Source: Marinobacter guineae (GTDB lineage Bacteria; Pseudomonadota; Gammaproteobacteria; Pseudomonadales; Oleiphilaceae). Taken from it: a DNA stretch of 64,000 nucleotides. Made by a program: the position numbers and the translations under genes. Positions 18,347-27,547 of this stretch are shown piece after piece. The first letter of the stretch is position 1; every line of letters begins with the position of its first letter. The stretch is from NCBI RefSeq assembly GCF_002744735.1, contig NZ_KZ319339.1:1178001-1242000 (forward strand), in the 5' to 3' direction. A model generated the notes under the pieces. The model did not search any database. It worked only from the letters and a program-made list of their open reading frames with translations, and was not told where the DNA came from.

Positions 18347-21300
18347 CTATCCGGCCTTCGCCGCCAGCTCTCTCAGCATTCCGTGGGCCACCGAAAAAAC
18401 GGCACAATCCAGGACGCTAACGGCCTGCATATCGCGCAGCATTCGCTCCCACCGGGTGAGCAACGCCTGTTTGTCATCTCGCCATGCCCCAAGTCGCTCG
18501 ACCGGGGCTCCGTAGCCTTCCACCGGCTCGGAAAACACGCTGAGCGTGAGATTCCGCAACTGGTGATCCAGATCATCCCGGTAGTGAATGATCGCCAGCA
18601 CCTGCCAATGGCCCTTTGCCCGGAATGCCCGCATCTGCCGGTCCAGCCAGGTCAGGTTCAGACTTTCGCCAAGGCTGAAATAGACCCAGGCAACAGCTTC
18701 AAGATCCTGGCCCAGCTGACGGGAAATCTCGATTATATCCATCAGCCAGTAGCGGCTTTCGGCGGAAGCGCACCAGGCTGACAAATCCTCCGGAACCTTC
18801 CGTTTACAATATTCAGCATAGCGTTCTTGCCAACGACTTGCAGGAATCACCGATTCCAAACGCTCTTTTGAGGCCAGAACATCGGCTATGGGTGCCCGGT
18901 AATGATCAATGCAGGAGACCGGATCCAACGCCTGCCGACGGTTCTGCAACAGCCAGCTGGCGCTTCGGGTCACCAGGCGGATGGCATCTGCAAACAGCTC
19001 TGCCTGCCTGTCCGAGCTGATTTTCCCATCCAGCGATTCGATGGCTTCCCAATGAGCGTCTACGTCGTGAATCCGGAGGGAGATCAGGTAAGCTGCGGCA
19101 ATCCGGCCCGCATCTGCACCTGTGGCACTGCGGATCCGGTCGAACCAGGTGATTCCCATGCGGTTTACCAGATCATTGGCGATCTGGGTTGCCGAAATTT
19201 CGGCCCGCAGCGGATGAGCATCTACCGTCTCCGGAAAAGCCGCCAGCAGGGACGCCGGAAACGCCGAGTGAAGCGCCGCGTTAAACCGGGAGTCATGCAC
19301 AATCGGCGCTGCCACCAACGCCTGTTTCAGCTCAATCTTGGCATAGGACACCAGGACCGCCAATTCCGGGCGGGTCAGGCCCGCACCACGTTCCCGGCGC
19401 GCCTGCAGCTCTTCATCGGAGGGGAGGAACTCGAGGCCGCGGTCCAATTTGCCCTCTGCCTCCAGGCGCCGCATCAATCGGTCATACTGGTCCGCGCTGG
19501 CGACTGCCGTGTTCTGCGCCAGGCTCAACGCCATGGCCTGTCGGTAGTTGTTTCTCAGCACCAGACCCGCCACTTCCGTGGTCATTGCCCGCAGCATCCC
19601 GTTGCGTTCGGGCAGGGTCATCCGCTGCCGATTCACCAGATCATTGAGAAGGATCTTGATATTGACCTCATGGTCCGAGCAGTCCACGCCACCGGCGTTA
19701 TCGATGAAATCACTGTTGGCCGAGCCGCCGTGGCGGGCGAAGTCAATCCGCGCCCTCTGGGTAACCCCGAGGTTGCCACCCTCTCCCAGAACCTTGCACC
19801 GCAGCTGGTTGCTGTCGATTCTCAGGGCATCGTTGGCCTTGTCGCCCACCTCTTCATGGGATTCCGAAGGCGCCTTTACATAGGTGCCAATACCACCATT
19901 CCACAGCATGTCCACTGGCGCTTTCAGCAAGGCGCTGATCAGTTCGGAGGGCGGCAGCGTCCGCGCCTTGATGCCCAATGCCTGTCGCATTTGCGCAGAC
20001 ACCGGAATGGACTTCATGGAGCGCGCGAATACACCGCCACCATCGCTGATCAGCCGTGTGTCATAGTCGGCCCAGGTTGATCCCGGCATATTGAACAAGC
20101 GCTGGCGTTCACGGAAAGACGCCTCGGCATCCGGCTGCGGATCAATAAAGATGTGCTGGTGATTGAAGGCGCCGACCAGGCGAATCCGCTCTGACAACAG
20201 CATGCCATTGCCAAAAACATCGCCTGCCATGTCGCCAATACCCACCACGGTGAATTCGTCCGTCTGTGTGTCTGTGCCCTTTTCGAGAAAATGCCGCTTC
20301 ACTGATTCCCAGGCGCCTCGGGCAGTAATACCCATTTTCTTGTGGTCATAGCCCTCACTGCCGCCAGAGGCGAAGGCATCACCCAGCCAGAAGCCGTATT
20401 CCGCAGCAAGCATGTTGGCAATGTCAGAAAAAGTGGCGGTTCCCTTGTCTGCAGCAACAACCAGGTAGGTGTCGTCGCCGTCGTAACGGACCACGCTTTC
20501 CGGAGGCACAACCCTGCCGTCTTCCAGGTTGTCGGTAATATCCAGAAGCCCTCTGATAAAGATCTGATAGCAGGCAACACCCTCTTCCCGCAGCGCCTCC
20601 CTCGATCCGTCCTGCGGCGGTTGCTTCACCACAAAGCCCCCCTTGGCGCCGGCCGGCACAATCACCGAGTTCTTTACCTGCTGGGCTTTTACCAGACCGA
20701 GAATCTCGGTGCGGTAATCCTCAATCCGGTCAGACCAGCGCAAGCCGCCCCGGGCGACAGGGCCAGCTCTCAGATGCACACCCTCAACCCGAGGCGAGTA
20801 AACGAAAATCTCAAATTTCGGTCGCGGTCGTGGGATGTCCGGAATGCAAGAGGGATCCAGCTTCAGCGAGAGGTAACTCCGAAAACCGCCATCCTCCTGG
20901 CGCTGGAAATAACTGGTTCGGAGCGTGGCCCGGATCAACACAAAAAAGCGCCGGAGAATTCGGTCGTCATCGAGGCTCTCGACTGCTTCAAGTGCGTCAA
21001 GTATCTCTGCCTCAATCTTGCCTGCTGGGGCCTGGCCTTTCTTTTTCCCCTGTAACTCAGGGTCAAACCGCTTCTGGAAAAAGGAGACCAGCATGGAGGC
21101 GATGTCAGGGTGGCGGGCCAGGGTCTCGGCAATAAAGGGCTGGCTGAAGCCGAAACGCAGTTGCTTGATGTAACGGGCATAGGCCCGGAGTAGCGCCACC
21201 TCACGCCAGCCAAGGCCACATAGCATGATAAGCTGATTGAAATCGTCGTTTTCCGCAAAACCATTCCAGATCTCCCGGAAAGCCCCCTGGATCAGAGGCC

Positions 21301-21850
21301 TGACGGCATCAAGTTCAGCGTTCCGGCAGCGAGCATGGAGCTCAACGGTAAAGTCACTGACGCCAAAGGTTTCACCGTCCCGGCGCCGCACCCGGTAGGG
21401 GTGTTCACCGAGCACCCGCATGCCCAGATTCTCCAGGATCGGGATCACATCTGACAGAACAACCGGTTGCCCCTCGCTGTAAAGTTTGAAGTGAAATCCG
21501 GTTTCGGAAGGATCCCGAGGCTGATAAAATCGCATGGGCACATCGGAGCTGACGGCGATGGACTGGATCTGTTCAATATCGGCCAGAGCCTCCGCTACCG
21601 AAAATCTGGCCCGATAGGCCGAAGGAAACCCGCCACTGAACACCTGGGCGTAACGGCCCCCGAAGGATTCTCCGAAAACCCGAACGAGCTCGGCGTGCAG
21701 ATCGTCGTCCCATGATCGGGACTCCTCAACCATCCGGGCAACAATCTCCCGCAATTCAAGGGAATCGTCATTGTCGGTGGACTGGTTCTGAAGGACATCG
21801 GCAAGCTGTTCCAGCAGGGTTTGTTTTTGTAATGTGTGTGGATCGGTCAT
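18347..21850 (-). CDS. NAD-specific glutamate dehydrogenase, short form lacking the N-terminal region
   Basis: A 1167-residue member of the large bacterial NAD-GDH family, which converts glutamate to 2-oxoglutarate and ammonium. The catalytic core is clear: VARGGLRWSDRIEDYRTEILGLVKAQQVKNSVIVPAGAKGGF with the catalytic lysine, and NAD-binding FTVVGIGDMAGDVFGNGML. Well-known members are about 1600 residues with N-terminal ACT-like regulatory domains; about 430 residues are missing here. The start has GGAGAG upstream and only 159 bases separate it from the divergent Lrp gene, so the missing part is not encoded nearby. With putA and the Lrp gene it forms a proline/glutamate catabolic module. Confidence 0.88.
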   Translation of the reverse strand: MTDPHTLQKQTLLEQLADVLQNQSTDNDDSLELREIVARMVEESRSWDDDLHAELVRVFGESFGGRYAQVFSGGFPSAYRARFSVAEALADIEQIQSIAVSSDVPMRFYQPRDPSETGFHFKLYSEGQPVVLSDVIPILENLGMRVLGEHPYRVRRRDGETFGVSDFTVELHARCRNAELDAVRPLIQGAFREIWNGFAENDDFNQLIMLCGLGWREVALLRAYARYIKQLRFGFSQPFIAETLARHPDIASMLVSFFQKRFDPELQGKKKGQAPAGKIEAEILDALEAVESLDDDRILRRFFVLIRATLRTSYFQRQEDGGFRSYLSLKLDPSCIPDIPRPRPKFEIFVYSPRVEGVHLRAGPVARGGLRWSDRIEDYRTEILGLVKAQQVKNSVIVPAGAKGGFVVKQPPQDGSREALREEGVACYQIFIRGLLDITDNLEDGRVVPPESVVRYDGDDTYLVVAADKGTATFSDIANMLAAEYGFWLGDAFASGGSEGYDHKKMGITARGAWESVKRHFLEKGTDTQTDEFTVVGIGDMAGDVFGNGMLLSERIRLVGAFNHQHIFIDPQPDAEASFRERQRLFNMPGSTWADYDTRLISDGGGVFARSMKSIPVSAQMRQALGIKARTLPPSELISALLKAPVDMLWNGGIGTYVKAPSESHEEVGDKANDALRIDSNQLRCKVLGEGGNLGVTQRARIDFARHGGSANSDFIDNAGGVDCSDHEVNIKILLNDLVNRQRMTLPERNGMLRAMTTEVAGLVLRNNYRQAMALSLAQNTAVASADQYDRLMRRLEAEGKLDRGLEFLPSDEELQARRERGAGLTRPELAVLVSYAKIELKQALVAAPIVHDSRFNAALHSAFPASLLAAFPETVDAHPLRAEISATQIANDLVNRMGITWFDRIRSATGADAGRIAAAYLISLRIHDVDAHWEAIESLDGKISSDRQAELFADAIRLVTRSASWLLQNRRQALDPVSCIDHYRAPIADVLASKERLESVIPASRWQERYAEYCKRKVPEDLSAWCASAESRYWLMDIIEISRQLGQDLEAVAWVYFSLGESLNLTWLDRQMRAFRAKGHWQVLAIIHYRDDLDHQLRNLTLSVFSEPVEGYGAPVERLGAWRDDKQALLTRWERMLRDMQAVSVLDCAVFSVAHGMLRELAAKAG

Positions 21851-22009
21851 CGAAACTCTCCGGGCTTTTCCCACGTTCTTTCGGTAATAGCGTAGCTGAC
21901 AGTATACGCAAGGCCCGAAAGTCGCTTTGACCGTATAGTTTCGGAATCGAGGAGTTTTGATTATATTTACCCTATGATTTAGCCATTAATCCAGCCTGGA
22001 ACCGACCCT

Positions 22010-22462
22010 ATGGCCGATTTGGATAGAATTGACCAATCGATTGTTCGCGAGTTGCAGAAAAATTCCCGGATCACCGTGACCGAGCTCGCGTCTCGGGTAG
22101 GCCTTTCCAAAACCCCATGTCAGGTGCGGATGCGCCGGCTGGAAGAGCAGGGCTATATCACCGGCTACACGGCCCTGGTGAACCAGACCAAGCTGGGGCT
22201 CAGCCACATTGCCTTTGCCCAGGTCACCCTGAATGACACCAGCATTGGCGCTCTGACGGCCTTCAACATCGCCGTCAAGCAGTTATCCGCGGTGGAGCAA
22301 TGCCACATGATTGCCGGCAATTTCGACTACCTGCTGAAAGTCCGGACCCGGAACATGCAGGAATACCGGCAGGTGCTGGGCGAGGAAATATCGGCCCTGC
22401 CCCACGTGCTCCAGACCAGCACGTTTGTGGTGATGGAAAACGTGAAGGATGCAAGCATCTGA
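22010..22462 (+). CDS. Lrp/AsnC family transcriptional regulator
   Basis: A 150-residue regulator with an N-terminal HTH (ELQKNSRITVTELASRVGLSKTPCQVRMRRLEEQGYI) and a C-terminal RAM/ACT effector domain (HMIAGNFDYLLKVRTRNMQEY). Divergent from the NAD-GDH gene and upstream of putA, it is placed like PutR-type Lrp activators of proline catabolism. The symbol is withheld because BkdR- and PutR-type proteins look alike at this resolution. Confidence 0.88.
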   Translation: MADLDRIDQSIVRELQKNSRITVTELASRVGLSKTPCQVRMRRLEEQGYITGYTALVNQTKLGLSHIAFAQVTLNDTSIGALTAFNIAVKQLSAVEQCHMIAGNFDYLLKVRTRNMQEYRQVLGEEISALPHVLQTSTFVVMENVKDASI

Positions 22463-22485
22463 AGTCGCCCGGGAACCGCCTTACC

Positions 22486-24495
22486 CTATCTGCCGGATAC
22501 ATCTCCCCGGCCCAGAAAACGGGGCAAGATAATTCCCTGCTGCCCCATCCACCGATAGACCGTTGGCCGGGATACCCCGAACTGTCTGGCCACCGCTGAA
22601 ATGTTCCAGTGGTGCGCGTGCAGGGCGTTCAGCAGAGGCGTCGATTCAGGACCGGTGGCAGACAGGTCATTTTCGAGGGGAGGCATGCGATCAGACACGC
22701 ATTCTTCCGGCAAATCATTGGCTGTGATCTCGCCACCGTCACAGGTTGCCTCAGCAAACATCAGTGCATTGACCAGCTGGCGAATGTTCCCTGGCCAGTC
22801 GTAGGCCAGAAGTGCACTTACGGCGTCTGCACGCAATCGAACTGCCGACAGCCCCCCGCCGGCAATCAGGTTATCCAGTACAGAATGAATAACGTGCAGC
22901 CGGTCCGCCCTTTGCCGCAGAGGCGGCAGCTTCAGAGAAGCGCCATTGAGACGATAGTAGAGGTCCGCACGGAAATCACCGCGCTCAATCAACTGCCCCA
23001 GATCCTGATGGGTTGCGGCGATGACGCGACAGTTCACGCGAACGGGCCGGTCCGCACCAATCGGCAGGATCTCCCCTTCGGCGAGGACCCTTAATAGTCG
23101 GGTCTGGAGCTGCAGCGGCATGTCTCCGATCTCGTCGAGGAACAGTGTGCCCCCATCCGCTTGCTGAATCAGTCCGCGCATGCCTTTGGTGCGCGCGCCA
23201 GTGAAAGCGCCGGCAACGTATCCGAAGAGCTCGCTCTCAATCAACGATTCCGGAATCGCCGCGCAATTAACGGCCACGAACGACCGTTTGCTACGATTGC
23301 TCGATTCGTGAATAGCACGAGCAAGAATCTCTTTGCCGGTTCCGGTCTCACCAAGTATCAGCAAGCCTACGTCCCGATTTCGAAGTCGCTTGGCCAAACC
23401 AAGCGTGCGACGCATGACAGGGTCGTCGGCAGCCAGCCTATCCAGCCCCGGAACCTGCTCATCCGCAGCAAATGTTTCAGTCCCGGCCGACCGGGGGGAG
23501 ACGATGCGCGGCTGAATCAGCGCAGCAAAGAAGGTGTCGCCGCTGCCCTGACGACGGAAAGCCCGCACCTGGTCGTCCTGATCAAACGGAATGCTCCAGA
23601 TATCCTCTAGTTGGCACTCGAAAAACTGAGTCAGGCCTGGCTTCTGGCCCATGGCTTTCTGCCGAGGCATATCGCCAATCAGCGCACGACCAGCGGTATT
23701 GCTGGCTTCTACCCGCCCTGCCTCGTCGATGGCGAAGAGATATTGCCCGTTTACCTGCACGAACTCCCTTGAGGCATCACAGCGGAAAATCACCTGATTA
23801 CGGTATCTGCGAAGAAAGTAGGCGTCTTCAATCATTCGGGCGTAGAGCTGAGTCAGGTTAAGCGCGAACGTCTGACTGTAGCGGGCCTGCGGCGAGTCCA
23901 GTGCGGAAATATCCAAAACCGCCAGCAGCTTGCCGGAAGGGTCCAGGATCGGAGCAGACGTGCAGGTCAGGCTGATATGAGTCGCATCAAAATGATCTAC
24001 CCGATGGCAGGTCAGTGCCTGGTGTTCAGCAATACAGGTTCCCACTGCACAAGTACCAGCATACTGTTCGCTCCAGTCAGCACCAAGATAAAGCCCGGCC
24101 TGCCGAAGACGCCGGTCGGAGCGCCTGTCACCCAGGTACTGGACAGTAATCCCTCGATGGTCCGTCAGCAACAGGACATACCCCAGATGGGAAATCATCC
24201 CATACAACTGCTCGACGCCCGCCCTTGCAACATTCAGAAACTCGTCCACTGAATCCTGATGCTCTCGCAGGGTCTGCTGTGTGACGATACGGGCGCTACG
24301 GGGCTGGCTCGGATCAAGTCCGTATTCAGATATGCAGCGCTTCCACGAACGCCCGATCAGCTCCGTCTCGGGGAATTCAGTTGCCGATTGACCACCCTCC
24401 GCATAGCTGAGAATGGTATCGATGTGGTGACGTTGGGCAAGTTGTTGCGCGGTCATGCAAAGCTCCTGAACCGACGGGCTCTTGTTGGTTGTCAT
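22486..24495 (-). CDS. sigma-54-dependent activator, AcoR-like
   Basis: A 669-residue regulator. The N-terminal ~320 residues contain GAF/PAS-like sensory domains with AcoR-type features (GTCIAEHQALTCHRVDHF, LTCTSAPILDPSGKLLAVLDIS). The AAA+ domain carries Walker A GETGTGKE, the sigma-54-contacting GAFTGA loop, Walker B GTLFLDEIGDM and arginine-finger FRADLYYRLN. A Fis-type HTH ends the protein (NISAVARQFGVSRPTVYRWM). It is divergent from the monooxygenase at 24797, whose upstream region carries a sigma-54 promoter, so that gene is its probable target. Effector unknown. Confidence 0.92.
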   Translation of the reverse strand: MTTNKSPSVQELCMTAQQLAQRHHIDTILSYAEGGQSATEFPETELIGRSWKRCISEYGLDPSQPRSARIVTQQTLREHQDSVDEFLNVARAGVEQLYGMISHLGYVLLLTDHRGITVQYLGDRRSDRRLRQAGLYLGADWSEQYAGTCAVGTCIAEHQALTCHRVDHFDATHISLTCTSAPILDPSGKLLAVLDISALDSPQARYSQTFALNLTQLYARMIEDAYFLRRYRNQVIFRCDASREFVQVNGQYLFAIDEAGRVEASNTAGRALIGDMPRQKAMGQKPGLTQFFECQLEDIWSIPFDQDDQVRAFRRQGSGDTFFAALIQPRIVSPRSAGTETFAADEQVPGLDRLAADDPVMRRTLGLAKRLRNRDVGLLILGETGTGKEILARAIHESSNRSKRSFVAVNCAAIPESLIESELFGYVAGAFTGARTKGMRGLIQQADGGTLFLDEIGDMPLQLQTRLLRVLAEGEILPIGADRPVRVNCRVIAATHQDLGQLIERGDFRADLYYRLNGASLKLPPLRQRADRLHVIHSVLDNLIAGGGLSAVRLRADAVSALLAYDWPGNIRQLVNALMFAEATCDGGEITANDLPEECVSDRMPPLENDLSATGPESTPLLNALHAHHWNISAVARQFGVSRPTVYRWMGQQGIILPRFLGRGDVSGR

Positions 24496-24584
24496 CTGTC
24501 GGAGGACTACTGCAATATCCGTTCAGCTTATACCCTTACCACCTCCCCCCGCATCCTTCTTTAGTACCAGCAAATCCATTACAC

Positions 24585-24623
24585 CTGTAACCTCGACAGC
24601 CTCCGGAACATGACAGCTGTAAC
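24585..24623 (+). promoter_or_regulatory. candidate upstream activator sites (CTGTAAC repeats)
   Basis: CTGTAAC occurs at 24585-24591 and 24617-24623, 32 bases apart (about three helical turns), roughly 145-175 bases before the predicted start of transcription. The spacing fits enhancer sites for the divergent sigma-54 activator; this is inference from position and repetition only. Confidence 0.35.
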
Positions 24624-24735
24624 GCTCTCCGAACGAAACCCACCCCGGCGTCTGTACTGCCACTTATTTACGCTCTTCAAAAAAACATTCGTTATTTCAG
24701 AAGCCTGGCATGCAGAGTCGCGGGGAACCGCAACC

Positions 24736-24751
24736 TGGCACAGCAGCTGCA
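24736..24751 (+). promoter_or_regulatory. sigma-54 (-24/-12) promoter
   Basis: TGGCACAGCAGCTGCA matches the sigma-54 consensus TGGCAC-N5-TTGCA at every defined position but one, with GG and GC exactly ten bases apart. Transcription would start near 24762 and lead into the monooxygenase ATG at 24797. The rest of the 301-base gap 24496-24796 holds the CTGTAAC repeats and an AT-rich stretch around 24660-24695 that could take IHF; no other gene is seen. Confidence 0.75.
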
Positions 24752-24796
24752 GCACCCACTTTGCAAACAAAAACAACGCAACAGTGGAGAACGCAA

Positions 24797-26599
24797 ATGA
24801 CAGAGCACCCTCTTAAACCCACCCAAAAAGTCGAGCAATGGCTCGCCAGTTTCAGTGAAACCCTACAATCAGACAGCCCCGAACAGGCTGCTGATCACTT
24901 TGAGGAAGATGGATTCTGGCGGGATCTTGTCTCAATGACCTGGAACATCAAGACCATGGAAGGCCGTGACGAAATCCGGGGCATGCTCGCAAACATGGCG
25001 AAAGCCAGGCAGCCCCACAACTGGCAGGTTTCCGAAGACGCCACCGAACAGGACGGTGTGCTGGAAGCCTGGATCACCTTCGAGACCGATGACGCGTTCT
25101 GCAAAGGGCAGTTGCGGCTTCGTGACGGCAAGGCCTGGACCCTGCTCACCACCATGCAGGAGCTGCGGGACTTCCCGGAGAAACGCAAACACCTGCGCCC
25201 CAAGGGCGCCCAGCACGGCGCCAGCAAGTCCCGCAAGACCTGGCTCGAGGCCAGACAGGAAGAAGAGCGGGAACTCGGTTACGGCAAACAGCCTTATTGT
25301 GTGGTCATCGGCGGTGGCCAGGGTGGTATTGGCCTGGCCGCCCGCTTACGGCAACTGGATGTGCCCACCATCGTCATCGAGCGTAACCCCAGGCCCGGCG
25401 ACTCCTGGCGCAACCGTTACAAGTCCCTGTGCCTGCACGACCCGGTGTGGTACGACCACATGCCCTACATTCCATTCCCGGAGCACTGGCCGGTCTTCTG
25501 CCCCAAGGACAAAGTTGGGGACTGGCTGGAGATGTACACCAAAATCATGGAACTGAACTACTGGAACTCGACCGAATGCACCGGTGCCCGCTTTGATGAG
25601 GATCGGCAGGAGTGGATCGTTGATGTGGTCCGGGATGGGGAAAGAGTGACCCTCCGCCCAAAACAGCTTGTACTGGCTACCGGCATGTCCGGCATCCCCA
25701 ATATCCCGAACATTCCGGGCATGGACAGCTTTGAGGGGGAACAGCATCATTCCAGCAAACACCCGGGCGGGGAAGCCTACAAGGGCAAGAAATGCATTGT
25801 GCTGGGCTCCAACAATTCAGCCCATGACATCTGCGCCGCCCTCTGGGAAAACGATGCCGACGTAACCATGATTCAGCGCTCCTCCACCCATATCATCAAG
25901 TCCGACACGCTCATGGACCTGGCCCTGGGTGGCCTCTATTCGGAGCAGGCAGTCGAAAACGGCATCACCACCGAAAAGGCCGATCTGACCTTCGCGTCCC
26001 TCCCCTACCGGATCATGCCTGAATTCCACAAGCCGGTTTACGAGCATGCGCAGGAACAGGATGCGGATTTCTACAACCGCCTCAGGAAAGCCGGCTTCAT
26101 GTTGGATTTCGGTGATGATGGTTCCGGTCTGTTTATGAAATATCTCCGCCGTGGCTCCGGTTATTACATCGACGTCGGCGCCTCGGAACTCGTCGCTCAG
26201 GGGGAAATCAAGCTGAAAAGCGGCGCGACCATTGAGCGCATAAACCCCGAATCCGTGACCCTGACAGACGGTACCGAGCTGCCCGCAGACCTGATCGTGT
26301 ATGCCACCGGCTTCGGCTCAATGAATGGCTGGGCCGCCCGTATCATTTCCCAGGAGGTGGCCGACAAGGTGGGCAAATGCTGGGGGATGGGCTCGGATAC
26401 CACCAAGGATCCCGGTCCCTGGGAGGGCGAACTGCGTAACATGTGGAAACCAACCCAGCAGGAGGCACTCTGGTTCCACGGTGGTAACCTGCATCAGTCG
26501 CGACATTACTCGCTGTACCTGGCGTTACAACTGAAAGCGCGGATGGAGGGGCTGGCAACGCCTGTATACGGATTGCAAACGGTCCATCACCTGTCCTGA
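24797..26599 (+). CDS. NTF2-like / flavin-containing monooxygenase fusion protein
   Basis: A 600-residue protein with GGAG nine bases before the ATG. Residues 1-150 resemble an NTF2/SnoaL-type domain (VEQWLASFSETLQ, DDAFCKGQLRLRDGKAWTLLTTMQEL). Then come an FAD-binding Rossmann motif (VVIGGGQGGIGLAARL), a conserved GDSWRNRYKSLCLHDPVWYDHMP stretch and a second dinucleotide motif (IVLGSNNSAHDICAAL) for NADPH, as in class B flavoprotein monooxygenases of the FMO/YUCCA type. The reaction is likely oxygenation of a carbonyl or heteroatom; the substrate is not evident. It is followed by a strong terminator and is probably a single-gene sigma-54 unit. Confidence 0.85.
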   Translation: MTEHPLKPTQKVEQWLASFSETLQSDSPEQAADHFEEDGFWRDLVSMTWNIKTMEGRDEIRGMLANMAKARQPHNWQVSEDATEQDGVLEAWITFETDDAFCKGQLRLRDGKAWTLLTTMQELRDFPEKRKHLRPKGAQHGASKSRKTWLEARQEEERELGYGKQPYCVVIGGGQGGIGLAARLRQLDVPTIVIERNPRPGDSWRNRYKSLCLHDPVWYDHMPYIPFPEHWPVFCPKDKVGDWLEMYTKIMELNYWNSTECTGARFDEDRQEWIVDVVRDGERVTLRPKQLVLATGMSGIPNIPNIPGMDSFEGEQHHSSKHPGGEAYKGKKCIVLGSNNSAHDICAALWENDADVTMIQRSSTHIIKSDTLMDLALGGLYSEQAVENGITTEKADLTFASLPYRIMPEFHKPVYEHAQEQDADFYNRLRKAGFMLDFGDDGSGLFMKYLRRGSGYYIDVGASELVAQGEIKLKSGATIERINPESVTLTDGTELPADLIVYATGFGSMNGWAARIISQEVADKVGKCWGMGSDTTKDPGPWEGELRNMWKPTQQEALWFHGGNLHQSRHYSLYLALQLKARMEGLATPVYGLQTVHHLS

Positions 26600-26604
26600 T
26601 ACAG

Positions 26605-26650
26605 CCTGGGGCCCCACCCGTGGGAGGCCGGGGTCCCAGGTTCTTTTATT
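26605..26650 (+). terminator. terminator of the monooxygenase gene
   Basis: CCTGGGGCCCC at 26605-26615 pairs with GGGGTCCCAGG at 26630-26640 (one G-U), followed by TTCTTTTATT. It overlaps the end of paaY on the other strand. Confidence 0.7.
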
Positions 26651-27242
26651 CCTGCTCGTACTTCGGCTTGTAACCGCTGGCATCCACCCGGGGTCGGTCC
26701 TGGTCGTCCTCCGCCTTTGGCTGCACTTCCTCCAGACTGGCCAGGGAACGAAGCGTCAGTCTCTGGTACTCCTCGGTTCCCTTTTTCTTCCAGGCGATTT
26801 CCTTGTCGCTGAGCATCCGCATCACTTTCGCGGGCGATCCAACGATCAGCGAGCCCGGTTCACAGGTGAACTTCGCCTTAACAAAAGCGCAAGCGCCAAC
26901 GATGGAACGGGGCGCTATGTGGGCCTCGTCCATCACCACCGCATTCATGCCCACCATGGCGTCTTCGCCAACAACACAGCCATGCAAAATCGCACCGTGC
27001 CCGACGTGGCCATTTTTCTCGACAATGGTGTCCATGCCCGGGAAAGCATGCATCACGCAGGTGTCCTGAACGTTCGAGCCCTGTTTGAGAATGATCCGGC
27101 CGAAATCGGCACGCAGCGAGGCCGCCGGCCCGACATAGCAATCCGGGCCGATCCAGACATCCCCGATCAGTACGGCAGTCGGGTGAACATAGGCTGACGG
27201 GTGAACGACGGGGACAACGCCTTCTATACTGTAAATGGGCAT
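26646..27242 (-). CDS. paaY: phenylacetate degradation hexapeptide protein PaaY (thioesterase)
   Basis: A 198-residue left-handed beta-helix protein of the gamma-carbonic-anhydrase-like family. Hexapeptide repeats run from VHPTAVLIGDVWIG to GSLIVGSPAKVM; metal-site histidines lie in MHAFPG, KNGHVGHGAILHG. PaaY hydrolyses dead-end CoA esters that trap CoA in the paa pathway. AGGAG precedes the ATG; the frame extends 13 codons upstream without support. It is divergent from paaG across a 388-base regulatory gap. Generic gamma-CA paralogues look similar, but the length, C-terminus (DKEIAWKKKGTEEYQRLT) and location favour PaaY. Confidence 0.88.
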   Translation of the reverse strand: MPIYSIEGVVPVVHPSAYVHPTAVLIGDVWIGPDCYVGPAASLRADFGRIILKQGSNVQDTCVMHAFPGMDTIVEKNGHVGHGAILHGCVVGEDAMVGMNAVVMDEAHIAPRSIVGACAFVKAKFTCEPGSLIVGSPAKVMRMLSDKEIAWKKKGTEEYQRLTLRSLASLEEVQPKAEDDQDRPRVDASGYKPKYEQE

Positions 27243-27321
27243 AACGCTCTCCTGAACAAGTGGGCACCGGAACGGAATCAAACCTTGGCAAGGCCAACGA
27301 ACATGGGACCCGAAAAGTTAT

Positions 27322-27344
27322 TGTGATTCATTTTCTGTATCACA
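27322..27344. promoter_or_regulatory. candidate PaaX operator (paaY side)
   Basis: TGTGAT at 27322-27327 and ATCACA at 27339-27344 are inverted repeats. The 19-base core 27324-27342, TGATTCATTTTCTGTATCA, closely matches 33209-33227 at paaA. The left arm TGTGATTC resembles the TGATTCG half-site described for E. coli PaaX. Confidence 0.55.
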
Positions 27345-27519
27345 TTATCGTTTTTCGTATGATTTTTCATGCCTAAAAGGCTGCCTAAGTTAGCCAAATG
27401 CCTGCAAAAACTGTAACCATAGGAGGCACCCTAAAATATTTTGCAGGTTTTTCAGTAAGATAAAAACCGCAGATTACCACTTAAGACCAAAGTGATACAG
27501 AACTTGCCAACCACAATCC

Positions 27520-27547
27520 TTGACCAGTATCAATTCTAAGATATACT
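27520..27547 (+). promoter_or_regulatory. sigma-70 promoter of the paaGHIJK operon, overlapped by a repeat
   Basis: TTGACC at 27520-27525 and TATACT at 27542-27547 are separated by 16 bases, about 80 bases before the paaG ATG. GTATCA (27527-27532) sits just inside the spacer and TGATAC lies at 27493-27498, an inverted pair placed where a repressor would block polymerase. Confidence 0.6.

Noticed and set aside
18902..20080. 392-codon open frame antisense to NAD-GDH
   Set aside because: Shadow of the catalytic region of the dehydrogenase.
24710..24796. 29-codon upstream extension of the FMO gene
   Set aside because: It covers the sigma-54 promoter and would start before the predicted transcription start.
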